A DNA stretch of 64,000 bases from Taeniopygia guttata (taxonomy: Eukaryota > Chordata > Aves > Passeriformes > Estrildidae): assembly GCF_048771995.1 (NCBI RefSeq), contig NC_133034.1, positions 2,790,001-2,854,000 of the forward strand, in the 5' to 3' direction. Positions 47,133 through 60,797 of the stretch are shown piece after piece. A program made the translations under genes and the position numbers. The stretch's first letter is position 1. Each line of letters opens with the position of its first letter. A model generated the notes under the pieces. That model was not told the origin of the DNA. It was given only the letters and a program-made list of their open reading frames with translations, and did no database searches.

Positions 47133-48904
47133 TTCCTTAGGATTTTGGGATAATTGTATGACTTGGAGAAAGCAAGATCTTCTATGCCGAGTCCTTAGGA
47201 AGGCAAATGAAGCAGAGGATGCAAAAAGCCCATGGAAGCAAAGTGATTTCTGTAGCCAATTCTACCAGTTCTCCTCAAGGACAGAAAGTTCAAACTTGCA
47301 GGTGAATTCTGTGGTGTCAAAAGATGGTTTTGCCTAAAAAGGAGTTTTTCTTTTCTTTCTGCAAAATCTAATGTTTAGAAAAGAGAATGAATCTCTGGGT
47401 GGCTTAAAAAAAGACCAAATCCCTCAGCTAGCTCTTTGAACAGAAGTGAATGGGTTGATCAGTTTCAGTAATTTGAGTTTTTCTCATCACATTATCAGTC
47501 CAATGAGGCAGATGAAATATTAGCCTGCTTAAACAAATGTGTGATGATACATATCAACATTCCACGTGTACTGATGTAGAAGTCATAAATGTGATTGGGT
47601 GGTTTTGCACCAATTTGTATGCAACAACACAATTGATTTGAAGTGATCGATAAAAAAGGCTCTCAATCCTGTTGTAAAATTGTAGCACAATCACTTAGTG
47701 AATGAAATTATCTTATTTGCAGATGAAAACCATTTTTGGTTCAGTGAATCAATCCATGTTATTCATGAATGATAAACCTTCCCCTGCCTTTTTTCATGCA
47801 TGATATACAAATACTGAATTCTGATCTGTTGCAGTCTTCCACTCAATCTGTGCATTGTCTGGGATGAGTGACATACACTGTACCATACCAGCATACCCCA
47901 GGGCAGCCTTGGCACTTCCAGTGTCCATTTGGAGACCAATTCCTGGTTTCCTGGCCCACACACTGTTGCTGCACTGTGTTGCTTTTAATGCCAGATCTCA
48001 GAATCAGAGCTGGGGGTGCAATGAGAGGATTGTGAAAGAACTGGACTGCAGAGAAGGAACATTTCAAGTTCTTCCAGGCATGATGTGATCAAAAAAAAGC
48101 TGATTTTTTAAAATAGGCTCACTTAAGCTGGCATTATTATATTGATGTTCTTCCCAATGCTACTGGCACACAGCAGTGCAGCTTCCCTCCACAGGAGCAA
48201 GGACACAGCTCACCATGCAGAAAGTCACAAAGTCCTGCTGTGGCATGGACATGCTGCCTCAGGGCATGCCAAGTAACCAAGCAGACAGCTCATGAAACTC
48301 AGCATCAGTCATCAAATCTTGTGCACATTTCATTTCCTGTCACACTGATAGCTGGCACCCAAGGAGCTGGGTGTTGAGACAGTTGACAGGGTGTGCCATA
48401 TGGAACAAAAAGATAGAAGGAAAAAGCAGGGATAATTTTAAGCACAGCTTTTCAGTTGTTATGGTGTCTGGGGTAGGCAAAACAGAAGGTGATTTTTTTG
48501 CTCACTCAATCCTGTATTCACTGAAAAGTGTATGAGCAATATTGATGCAATTATACATTTGGTGTCAGGGTCATGCCCTGCATCTCTAATTGAGTCAAGA
48601 CACAGGCAATACCTTAAGCAGACAGTAGCACTCAAAACTGTTGAATTATACTCTTGTTGCAAAATGGAAGGGAGGGAATGAAAACTCAGGTGCATAAATC
48701 ACCACCAGCTGTAATTTCAGATCTCTGTGAATAGTGGAGGTATTTGCTGCCTCCCAGCTCTTGGCACTCCAAGGATGTCCTGTTAATGAGAACACTCTCT
48801 AACTTCCACATAAAATCACAATTTTGTTTTCCACCAACTGCAATGTGAAAAAACAACAGTTCATTGTCACATCACCTGCACACCTTTGCCTGATAGAAAA
48901 ATAA

Positions 48905-48957
48905 ATCACAGAATGGTTTGGGTAGGAAGGGAACTTCAAGTTCATCCAGTTCTAGAT
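48905..48957 (-). mobile_element. CR1 LINE 3' terminus, short fragment
   Basis: tcacagaatggtttgggtag and the following bases are the reverse complement of the CR1 end. Only about 50 bp are recognisable. Confidence 0.6.
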
Positions 48958-51900
48958 GAGTGACTGAAGGCTCACTCAGTTGACATCATGTCAATCATGT
49001 CATGATTCTCTCCTTCAGCCCACACACAAAGAGTACCACAGAGCCCACAAGGCAGCATAAGCTCACAGCCCTTCATGTCCTGTGTTCAGCTATTCCTCTG
49101 CTCCAGCTGGCAGAGTCAGCCCTATGGCATGAGCTTCTTCGTATTACTTGTGCTCCTGTAAAAACCTTATGAGGGCTTTAGTTTTACAAAAATGGACAGC
49201 AGCAAATAACTGGAAGAGAGATTCAACCAGATCAGGCCTGGGCAGGTCCAGCCAAAGCCACTCCCCTCAGATTTCCACATGGGCTTTTAATTGCTCAGTG
49301 GAGTTCTGCTAGATTTAGAAATGTGAAAGGTTGGTGTCCTGGCTCACTGATATAACCCAGAACAGGTGGTTCTGAAGAATATATGTTTGTTGTCTCCTTT
49401 AATTTTCTTGACCTTAGGAGGCCTTTCCACATCTGGGAATTTGCAAGGGGCTGGCAGCTCTGAGCATCACTCCTGAGGATTCTGATCTGAGCTCCTTTAG
49501 CCATTGCATCTCAATGTTCAATAGTTTGTGGTGCCAACCTGAATGATCCTCTTGAATTTTCCTGTAAACCTGGCCTTAATGCTCTGGTATTGATTTTTTT
49601 AAAATGCTCTCTAGTAAATTTATGTTAGGTGGACCCACTTTTTACGTACCTTACTGATGCAGACAACGCTGTATTAGCAGCCTCTCTTCTGGCTCTTACT
49701 CTGGCTCAATACAGTCTGTATTGATTTTCAAGCTGAACCACGCACTGTTAATTACTTTACTCATTTCTGCTTCAATAAGCATCCTGCTGAAAGCTTAGTT
49801 AATTATCTGATGGGTTTCGGAGATCTCAGGTTGCATGATGAGCACTGTAACTCCTGCAAACACTGCACTACATTGTATTCTGTTGCTGACTATAAACAGG
49901 CACTGTCCAACTGAGCAGACAAGGTTAGAAATGTTATTGTCTTACAGCATTTGGCACACACTTAACTGCATACACACCTAGAGAAGCTTCCTGCTTCACA
50001 GAGTTTACCTGGCTGATTCAACAAGTCGACAGGTACACTGCTGCTGTGACAGGGAGCACCAGACAAGAAAGGGAAGCAAACAGAGTAATGCTAGGATTTC
50101 CCCAGCCCTTCGTCCCAAGAGACTGTGTTAGAAGGGGATACCCAGAGGAATGCTCACATTCACCTCTGAGGCCCCCTGGTGCCATCATGTCACTGTCTCA
50201 GTGTGATTACAGAGCCTATTCCAGCAACTCACACCATGTCCCAGCCTAAAAAATCGATCCTGTGCTGTGGGTCTACCCCAGAGACTGCTGTTCCTGCCAG
50301 GGGCCTGGGGCGAGTGGGGTAGAAAGGCTGCCTCACATCTCCTCAAACAGAAGTGTTTTGGATGAGACAGTTGGGTCCAACAAATCAATATTTTTCTGGA
50401 ATATTGTTTCATGGGTCTATTTCCAGCCATGCTTAGTAATAGAGCCTTGGCCTCAGGAGTTTCCTCATCTTCCTTCCATGAATGTCCCCTGCCCCTTCCA
50501 GGCTTATGTAGGGCCAGAAGGCACCTCCCTTGCTGTGAAGCCTTCCCAGTCATGAACAGCCAAGTGCCCATGAGCAGGCCAGCTCCTCCCAGAAGGACAG
50601 GAAGATCCAGGTTTCCTGCCTGTATCCATACTTTCACTCTGGGCAAATGAGCTGCTGCTGACAGTGAATAAAGTAATCCAGACAGTTTAACTGTGGTGTT
50701 TTTCTGGATGAGTCTTCCCTTTTTCTTCTTCTTTAAACTGAAAGTCAATTAGAAGACTTTGCTAGACCTTTAAGATTCCCTCTAAACTTTTCTGCAAGCC
50801 ACAGGGAAAGGTACAACTCACCCATGCCTCAGCTATCTGTCCCCACGTGGCTCCAGAAGGATTGTTCAGTGCCTTGCTTGTTATTTGCTGTAGATAAGAG
50901 ACATACACAATGCTCTTGTAACTGTACAAAGTTCACAAATCAGGCAGAGCAATTACTAATGTTAAGGAAATAAAGAAATGGGTGTGAAAACTAAACTCAG
51001 ATTACAATGCTTTGAAAGGTCAAAGGAACATGGAACAAAAGAAAATGGGGATTAGAAAGTGCTAGTTTAAAGACATTTTAATGAGGCTCCCAAACAAAAG
51101 AAGACATTGAGAGACAGGGAAGGCTCAGCATTAAATCCCTACATCAATTCTTCCAATTTCAAATACCATCAAGACATGGTGATGACAAAGTCAAAATAAA
51201 TTTTGTACAAAATCGGTCTTGCAGGTGCAATATTGAGAAATAAGCTGGTGTCAGATGAACAGAATTGCTAAATATTTGACAAATATTTCAACAAAAGTTT
51301 TGAGAAGTAACAGTGTAAGACACAGACACCTCCTGCTTTCCTGCAGGTTACTGCATGGCCTGACTGCTGCGAGCTGCAGCCAGCAGAACTCATCCATTTT
51401 CATTCCCCAAGCCTGGCAAGGCAAAGAAAGACAGGTTTTTGTCTTTTGTGCTGAAAGGACACACAAACATGTTTTCCTGTGACAAGCTGCAGATGTGACC
51501 AGAGATTTATAGCTGCTACTTTTCATGGTCATTTATGGACAGACTCACAGGACTCCCAGAGAAGCCATCTTAGACTGTTCCTTTGATTTAATGACCTCTC
51601 CTGCCTGCCTACTTCTCATAGCAATGTATCTGTGAAACAGGATGAATAGCCTACTAAATAAGGCCTATTTGTAAAATATTAGTTTCTTTCTTGAGGCAGT
51701 TTAATTTATAAGGAGAATTTTTGCTTAAATTTTGAACACTATACAACTACACTGGCTCTAACAGGAGTTACCTGCAGAAATCTAAGTCCTTTAGATAAAG
51801 AACAACATTATTCTTATCTGAGTATTTAGCAGCTATCAGAAGAGATTAAACCAATTTTCAATACCACACAGAGTGATGAGCAGAACTAGAAAGACACATC

Positions 51901-54590
51901 TGAATTTGTGACTCCTTGACTCTTCTCTTAAGACAGGAGAAAGCTCCTTGTTCTGAGAGAAAGCTTCTCAAAAGGGGGAGGTACATCCACCAAACTCCTT
52001 AGAGCACCCATCCACCTCAGGCTGTCTGTCTTTCTGGTGGTGGCTGGCATCAGAAGTTTCATGTTCCTGTCGTGTCTCACCTGCAGTGATCTCCAGCATT
52101 GCCTGGGAAGGGCTGCTGCAAAACTTCAGGCAAAAGCAGAAGTTATCAGGCTCCATCCCTGTCTTACTATGTTTTGTCTCATGTAAAAAGCCAGGCAGCA
52201 CAGGAGAAGTGTAACATGATAGTTCCTTGAAGGATGGCTTACAGAGAAGGGATACAGATGGCTGCAGAGTCTTAGGTGCAAGTTAGAATGCAGTACCAAA
52301 CCAGAGCTGGAATTAGAAAGGGTGGAAGAGACAGGTTGGCATATACAGGGTGACAGGGAGGACCCCAGCCACAGCTCCTCCCTGACAGCCAGGAAGTGCT
52401 GACCCGACCATACAACCTGGGGGAAAAGGCAACACAGGAATCAAGATGGAAGGAAACACTCTAGAAGTGGAATTGAAACAGAAGAGGGAGGGAAAATGCA
52501 ACATGAAAGAAAATACATTATCTGTCTTTCTATTCATGCCTTTTGATGACAGGCTGTGAATGAATGTCCATGGCACAGAGTAGCACAAGGCACAGCACCA
52601 TCCTGGGGAGGAAGGAGCCTTGCTGCCAAAGTCAAGATGCTCCTTCCAGTTCCCAGCACTGTACCTGGGAATGGCAGTGGTTCCCAGGTGGCAAAGACAC
52701 TGAAGCAACATTGACTCTCTGCAATAACCATGCCCACAGGGAGATGCTGACCTTATCTCACACTGATGGAAGCAGGTGCCAGGCACAGCTGCCATATGGC
52801 AGAGAGATTAACTGCCAGCGTGTGCTGAATAGTCACAGTCCCTTATTAGCCAAGCAGGGAACATGCCGTGGGCCGCACACACAGTGCCATTCACAGGCTC
52901 TGTTGTCCCTTCCCAACAGCTCCTTTGTTACTTTTACAGCACAGGTGCTTAAAAATTAGATTTTCTCCACATGAGGCCCGTCTCTGCCTTGTTGTTCTAA
53001 CAGTGGCTTTGTACAGCTCCCACTCATTTCCATAGCAATACCCTGTCCTCTCACACTGGAGGTTCAGGCTTCATGATAGGAAAACACTGTTAGGGTAGGA
53101 GTTTAAAGACAAATGTTCCAAACTTATCAAGAAAAGAGATTTTTTAAAAGATTTTTTTTGGGGGGGCACGGTGGGGAGAGCAAGATGTCGCTTTACTACT
53201 GTTATGTAAGCCCACATCAGTCTTACTCTCCTGGTGATCTCCACGGGCACAAAGAGGAGGGCACATCACCCCCTGGTATGTCCAGAACTTCTCACCAACT
53301 GGCAGAATTACAGCTCACAACAGGGAGAGTTTGAGCCATGGACAGAACAGCAAGCTGAGATCTTCACTAAAAAACGCAGTTAATTTCATTTCTAGTTTAA
53401 TTATTTGTTTCTTTCTCTCCAGTCCAAATTCCTGCTCATTAAAAGATGTTCATGAGAAGCACCAGAGAAGAGATAACATGTCTTTTCCTTTACTATTATC
53501 CTAAGCAGCACCTGGAGCCAAAAGCAGCTCCCAAGTGCCTCCAGATATTTCAGAGGCAGCTCAGCTATTCACAGGCAAATGAACCTGTAGGAGTTCATTA
53601 CATTTACAGCTACTGGGGTGACTAGAAACCAGACTATTTTTCTAATCCATTCTCAGCATTTTCTCAGGAAATCCTAGGTCCTTTTAATTGAGCTGTTTTT
53701 TCCTCCCATAAAGGAGCAGTATCTTGCTCCAAAGAAAACATTTCAATGCCAGCCCAGCACAATGGATAGCAACTAAGGGAAATATAAACATGCAAAAAAC
53801 TGCTATAGATAATGAAGTCTTCAAGGCAAAATATACAGCAAGAAAGCTTAACTGAATTAGCAATCTTTTGAAGATGCCAATTTAACAAGCTGTGAGTTGA
53901 ACCACATCAGAACTGCCCCAGTCTCCCACTGAAGTCTGGCAGGGATGCTCTGGGGCTGTTCAGGGGCACACACCCTGTGCAGTTCCCATTCCTGGAAGCA
54001 CTACCATCATCAGATGTTCTGGTGGTTACCCTGACACCAGCTGCCCCAGGACTCCTCCCCCTTTCAAACACCTGGGTATCCTGAGAAGCCCACAATAATC
54101 TCCTGATTTTGGATCTTGCCTGAGCTGTGTTCAAACCAGAGCAGTGACATCAGTGCCAGCTCCAGCTCCAGCACAGCAGCTGTGGAATTATGTGTGCCAT
54201 CCCCCAGGACACCACCTCAGCCCCTGCCACTTGTGTCTTTTCATTTCCTGCCAAGTATCATGCCAATTTCTTCCACATCAATTTCTAAGCTGAGATTGCT
54301 TCTCTACTTATTTCTCTCTCCTGCCTGCTATTGAAATGATGTGAAAATGAGACACACAGTGCCACTTTTCATCCCCAGCTCTCTGTCCCGATAGTCTCCC
54401 ACAATGCCTATTTGTGAACCTCTTCAGACCCTCTGTGAGGCAGTTTCTGATGTGCAGCACTGAGCCCCACTTTTAGTTGAAGCCATCACATGTCTGAGGC
54501 TGTTTCTGCTCTTGGCAGCCTGGGAAGCTGAGGAATCAGTGTAAGGGGAGCCCCACTGCTCCCACAGCCTCATCTCTGCACCACCAGTCT

Positions 54591-54828
54591 CACAGAATCA
54601 AAGAATGGTTTGGGTTGGAAGGAACCTTAAATACCATCTAACCCTCTGCCATGGGCAGGGACACCTTCCACTAGACCAGGTTGCTCAGGGCCCTGTCCTG
54701 TACATCATTGTCCAAAATCCCTCTTTGAGCTCCTCTGGATGCTGGATGGATTTATAGGATCTTCCTGGAGCCTTTTTCAGGCTGAACAACCCCAATTCTT
54801 TCAGCTTGTCTTCATCAGAGAGGAATAC
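54591..54828 (-). mobile_element. CR1 LINE 3' end
   Basis: In reverse complement this shows the CR1 terminus (cacagaatcaaagaatggtt, ggttggaaggaacctt), the ccatgggcagggacaccttc block, the agaccaggttgctcaggg block, and cagcttgtcttcat. It is 5'-truncated with moderate divergence. Confidence 0.8.
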
Positions 54829-57800
54829 AGGCTTTTCACACAAGTCAGGAGTCCTTGAACCCCAGCTGTGTGCTGGGGCTGCCACAGGAGCTGCCTGCCC
54901 CCTGGTTCCACAGCCAGGGTCTCACCCTGACACTGCTAAAAGCACCACAGAAGCAGTGACCTCAGCCCTGAAGGAGAGAAAGGCAGGCCAGAGGAAGCCT
55001 TGAGGCTACACCCCAAGCTGTTTACTGGCAAGATTCCAGGCCCACTTTTTCTGTTCCCAAAATAGAGAGAAGTCTGTCCCATTATTAACCATCAATAAAC
55101 ACCAGCTTGGGGACTTTCTCCCCCGCCAAGCAAAGCCCTTCAGCCTGCTGGGGAACAGCCTGCAGTGAGTTAAATCCCTCTTTGTCAGACACAAAATGGG
55201 GTCCTTGGAGCCTCACATGGTGTCTGCAGGGATACAGAATTATCAAAAGGTATTTGCTTTTGTAAATGAACTGGAAGAGAGTCAGCTCCTCCTACCCACC
55301 CTCCATGCTGTCCTTTCTGGTTTTTAGCATGCTATAAATGACCAGCTTCTCTGATAATTTATGCATAATTGGGACTGATTTCAGCAAGTGGCCCGACAAA
55401 AGCTGCTCTGAACTACTAAGTAATTTACTGATTTTGCTTTCAATTAATATAGTAGCCTTAGGAACAAGCAGCCTGTGTTCCTTTTTTAGGCACAAGAAGA
55501 TCTCTAGCCTGATGGAGAGACATCCAGAGCTTAAGCAGCATCGAATCAACTGAACAATGTGAAGAAACATGTTCCCACACTCATGTACCTTATTTAATTT
55601 TCAGAAGACCCCTCCTAATCTAGAAGTTTGTGTCCATTTTTATCTGCTCTGGAATTTCCCTTATTCTGTCTCCAGACTATCCCTTTCCTCTTCTCATGGA
55701 AATACCATTCCTGCTCTGATCTTTTCTTTGGCTGGATGTTGGGGATTATTTTGGTTGGAGGGGGTGGTGGAGGGAAGGGCTTCTCTGTGCAAACCTGTCC
55801 TAGGAGCTGATCAGCCCAGGGCTCCTGTGTCTCCATGCAGTCCAACATAGACAGCAACAAATGCAACACCCCAATGTACTGTGCCTTGCAATCTGTGCAG
55901 ACATCAGGCCAGCCATGAGAGGATGCACAGAGGAGGAGAGAGAGAAGTTGTGGCTGTCTAATTCAGTGTGCTCTGAGCAGGCAGAGCGTGGAAGGCACCT
56001 CCAGCTGCTCCAGTCACATTTCTGCACTCTGATCCCTCAAGGGGACTGGGGAGTGGATCATGGCTGCTGTGAGTGGCACAGAAAAGCATTCTCACCTGTC
56101 CTCTACCTGCATTCCCCCTGCAGGCCAGAGCACAAAGCCTCTTGCTACTGAGCCCCTCTGCAGAGACTGGCACCTCCAAGGCTCATTTTGTGTGCTAAGG
56201 TGCTCTTGGAACCACATCTACCTTGAAACACTGAAAAGGATGGCCCAGCCTGGCTTGGACTGGGCAAAATTTGTCTTTTGTTTAACACACCTGGCCTGGG
56301 TTTGGCACTGCTACAGTATGAGAGTGATGACATTTATTATGACAAGCCAAAGCTGTGTACAAGTATCCTTCTTCACAGACACAACCCCCATAATTAATAA
56401 TGTCGGGTTAACCCTAAAGCTTGTCTTTCCCTTCACAAATTCATACCAGGAGTAGCACTTAAAATTATTCTATCTGCAATTCACATGCCCGCATCTATTC
56501 TCAGCTTCTGTTTCCAGCCTTGAGGTTGTCCAGATTGCCCCTTTGTCCTTTTAAGACCTCTGCACTAACCACACTAATCCTCAGTAAGCAATCAAATCCC
56601 CCCATCTGTGCTTTTACTATTTCTCTTGGCACCATGGTATGACGTCTCTATTTTAATTAACTCGAGACTGATGCCGTGTCAAGACTTAGCTGCTCTGATT
56701 TCTCATTATGTTATCATAATATCATTTAGCAACACCACCCTTCTCAGCAAGGAAAACTGATTCCAGCCCCTTGAAGGCAATGTAGTGAAGCACAGAGCAT
56801 TCACCAGGGCCCACAGCAATATTTGGTCTCATTTTTGTTAACCTGCTACATTTCCTTCCCAGTGAATGCATGACTTCTGCTTACTCACAAAAGCACACTT
56901 TAGGGTATGTTTTCTTCTTTTGTTTTTGATAGTCATGATTACTTAATTTCAACTTTTAACCCCACTGAGCACTGCTTGAATGCCAACCACAAGTACCTTA
57001 TTAAAAGCAGTTTTAATTTACTCATTGCCAGCTGCAGTTGGTGGTACCCCACACCACTGTTCGCCCTTTTTCTGCCAAGCAACTCATTACTTCAATTGTC
57101 CTGAACCTATTTCATATATTGCAGCCATTTAAGACCTGAAGTCCACAGGTCACCTCACAAATGAGAAGGAAGGCTTTTGCTTTCATGTCCCTCCATACCT
57201 GCAATACCTCAGCCTCTGTCTCTTCCTCAGGCCTGTTTTCATCTCTTAAATTGCTGTGTGATTGCTGCAGGTGCTGTGAGTTGCCATTTGTGCACAAAGC
57301 ACCAAGTCAGCATGAAGGACCAGTTTCACATGAACTCCTGGCCAGCTCCTTAGTGAAACTCCCTTTGTAAGCACCTGCACAGCAGCAGAATTAGACATTC
57401 TGTGCTACACATCCCTCCTCAGGCTGTACCCAGCTTTGTAGTGGCTGTGTGCCCCAATGGGCTGTGAGATGTCCTCTGGGAATAAGGAGTGCTGAAAAGG
57501 CTGCTCGGGGCTCATGGCAGGAAGATGAGACTTGTGTCAAGCATGCAGCAATTTAATCCTAGGCAGCATCAGCAAAATGCAAGGAAGGTGTAATTTGAAC
57601 AAACAGCAGGGTCTTAGAGGAGCAAACACAGGGAAATATTCTCTGGCACACTCCAAGGAAGACACCTCCAAAAACAGCCTCCTGTGGCCTGTAGTAGGCT
57701 GAATCAGAATCAGAAGGGATCTCTCACAAAATTCCTTGACCAAAATCAACACTGAGGTTGTTTACTGCAGTTCTTTAAATGTTAATAATGCTAGTTTACA

Positions 57801-60669
57801 TCCTCTGAAAGTCTAGTTCTGTGTTTTTCCACCACAGGAAACCATGCCAGATGTAAATATTCTAAGCAGAACAGGTACAAGACACCAACTGAGCAGGATG
57901 TAATATCTCTCTTTTGTTCATGGACACATGCATGAGAATCTCACAGCCTAAAGTCTCTGGTCTTAATTTGTTATATGTGGATGAAAAGCACATTTAACAG
58001 TCACTTTTATAGCTCCCACTTGGGAAGAGGCAGGATTTTAAGCATATATATTCAGGGTACAGGTTGACAGTAAAAAAACCTCAAGGTACATTAAGGTAGG
58101 GAGGCTGCCCAGTTTCAGGACTTTAGATGACTTGAGCCTGCCCTATGCAGATTGTGGAAAAGATGGTTTGTTGACAACACTCAGTGAGATTCAGAGCCAA
58201 GAAATGATTTCCGTGTGCTCGCAGACACATTTCCAATGTTGGATGTGCAGGGCCATCTAGTGGGAAGTCTCTGTGTGCAACAAGAGCCCAAACAGGCAGC
58301 GTTTCACAACAGCCTGAACGAAGACATCTTTGGCTGTTACATCTCAGAAATGCATTTTATGAGTTTTTCTCTCCAGATGGAATGCTTCCCTGCTGAGCCA
58401 ACAGAGCATCCCCAGGAGACACTGTGGAATAAAGAATCGAGCCCGTCTCACTGTAGAATCCTGTGCTGTAAAAGTGTGCATTTCCTAAAATTAATTCCTT
58501 TTAATTAATGACTTTGGGAAACGTTGCTCAAAAAAAGGAAACAACAACAACAAGACCCACCACATCCCCCTCAATCCCTCAGTTTCAGTTTTTTTCCTCA
58601 TTAATACAAGTGCAAAAAAGTGACACTATCAGGCAGCCCAGTGATGGAGAAGAAAGGCATTAGTTTATGTGTAACACTCCATCTCTGGTGTTGGATTGAA
58701 TTAATCAGATAGAGGTGCTGGCTGGGATTTCAGTAATTTTTCACAGAAATATTGAATGTTCTGAGTCAGATTCTCTGGTCAAATGACTGTGATAACCCAG
58801 GAAATTCTGGTGTCCCTTTGCATTAATTCCCCCATCTGTGCAGTGTGGAGGGTGAGAAGTGGGGGTCTATAGCTCATGCAGGGTTACCTAAAAATCCCAC
58901 AGTGAATCTGGAAAACAACTAGGTTTTCCAAAAGTATGGGAAAATAGCTCATATTTAAGTTGTTACCACTTTCTCATGTTTTATGTACTACTACATTAAA
59001 GCTTATAAAAGCATTGCTGCTTAACAAACAGGTTTTCCCTCTCTCTGATTTACATATGAAGTAATAATTCAAGCACTGAAACAAAGCCTTCTTTTCTGGG
59101 ACCTTGTTAATCAACTGCTTTTGCTAAGGTATTTACCTGCCAGCAATGCAGATTTTCTGCTTTCCAATTAAAATTGGAGTTTCTTTTCCAGCCTTCTTCC
59201 TCCCATGGATCCTATTACACAGCCTGTCTCTATCTAGTTTCATGAAACCATTAAACAAAGGCAGTATTTTCCGAGGCCTCTCTCACTATGTCAAGTTAGG
59301 CTAAACCTGGCTAATAGTTGTAGAAGTTATTAAAAGAGAAGGGCAAGTAGGTAGGTACAAAGAACAAGATTTCATAAGTCTTTCTGATCTGGAAATTAAG
59401 CTAAAAAGAAGCCATAATACTAAGATGAATGTTCCTGTTAAAAACTCTTTAATGCTGTGCAACAAATTATTCTATTCCATGAAAGCTGACATTGACTATT
59501 TACTTCTTCTTTACTTCAGCTTGGACACTGAAGGGATGGGACAGGCCAGCACCTCAATAATCAGAACTACATCAGACATGTCACCTGGAAACAGCAGCAC
59601 ACATCAGGTGGATCAGGCAAAAAATTCACAACTTCTAATACCTGTTGTTAAAAAAAGACCTTTATGGGATGGAGAAAACAATATTATTGTCAGAGGATCT
59701 AGGAGCCCGATCAGATTTTCTTGGGAGCATGACGCCAGGTACACAGACTCACCTGATGGGAAAGAAGGCGATTCCTGCCCTCCTGGCTGCCCACTGCTCC
59801 CCTCCTGCCACAGGCTGCAGCACCTGTGGGAAGGAGATCACAGCAGTTCAGAGCTGGCCTCCTCCCTGACTCATGCTTCTCTGCATATTACCTGCGTTCT
59901 TCCCCTACTCAGGCTTTGCAGTACCTTGTTATTTTAGGTAATTCTAAATACTGGGGCAATGCTTCCCAATCTGGAGCAGACTAACCTGGGTTTGGTCCAT
60001 GCTGGCATTAGGGAAAATATTTGTAAAAGAGCCAAAGGCAGGGAAAGGTGCCTCCTCCAGCCCCATTTGGCACTCCTCTGACTGGTCTGCAGGGTGTCCC
60101 CACAGATCCCCTCCCCATCGAGGGAGGGGATGCACAAACACTTCATACTAAAGCAGAACTTCATGCTAAAGCAACAAATGAGGAAACTGAGGTCTGTCAC
60201 CCTCATACCATTTCTGTGACAACAGATGTACCTATGTGCAAACCCAGACTTCATTCTTCACTGGGCAACTCATTTAATGAGCTGAGGAAGAAGTTAACTC
60301 ATTTTGTGGCTGGCTTCTGTCCACTTTGGGATACCACTCTGTCAGCTCTGAAAGAGGCAGGCTCTTTGAGACACTGCCAAGCTACAAATGACTTCACAGC
60401 TGTAACTGTGTGCAGCCAGCAGCACTCCCCAGCTCCCACTCAAACTCTGCAAACTCATCAGTCACTTGCTGCCTTTTCTTTTTACACAGCAAAATCCCAA
60501 CATATCAAGGGCTTTGAAGCACCTTAAAGTATCTGATTTTCAAGAAAAATTAGACTCCCTGTAAGGTGTTTCAAACCAGGCACATAGAAACAGGGGTATT
60601 AAGAACAAACTACTCTTTTTCAAAGGTGCAGGTTCTGTAAGTGCATTTTAGGGCAAGAAATTGCCCTCT

Positions 60670-60797
60670 CCAAGACCAGGTTGGATGGGGCTTTGAGTAG
60701 TCTGGTTTAGTGAAAGGCATCCTGACCATGGCAGGGAGATGGAATGAGATGATTTAAGGTACTTCCCAACTCAAACTATTCTTTGATTCTATAAGCT
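60670..60797 (+). mobile_element. CR1 LINE 3' tail fragment
   Basis: ccaggttggatggggctttg, the tctggtttagtg block, accatggcagggagatggaa and attctttgattctata follow CR1 3' order. It is short and 5'-truncated. Confidence 0.7.

Noticed and set aside
46855-47337. 160-codon + strand open frame
   Set aside because: It overlaps the receptor gene in antisense and shows no family features.
50185-50748. 187-codon - strand open frame
   Set aside because: No domain, signal or splice context; amino-acid content looks random.
59425-59937. 170-codon + strand open frame
   Set aside because: It resembles no known protein; I considered an MCF2L2 or B3GNT5 exon because of human synteny but saw no matching motif.
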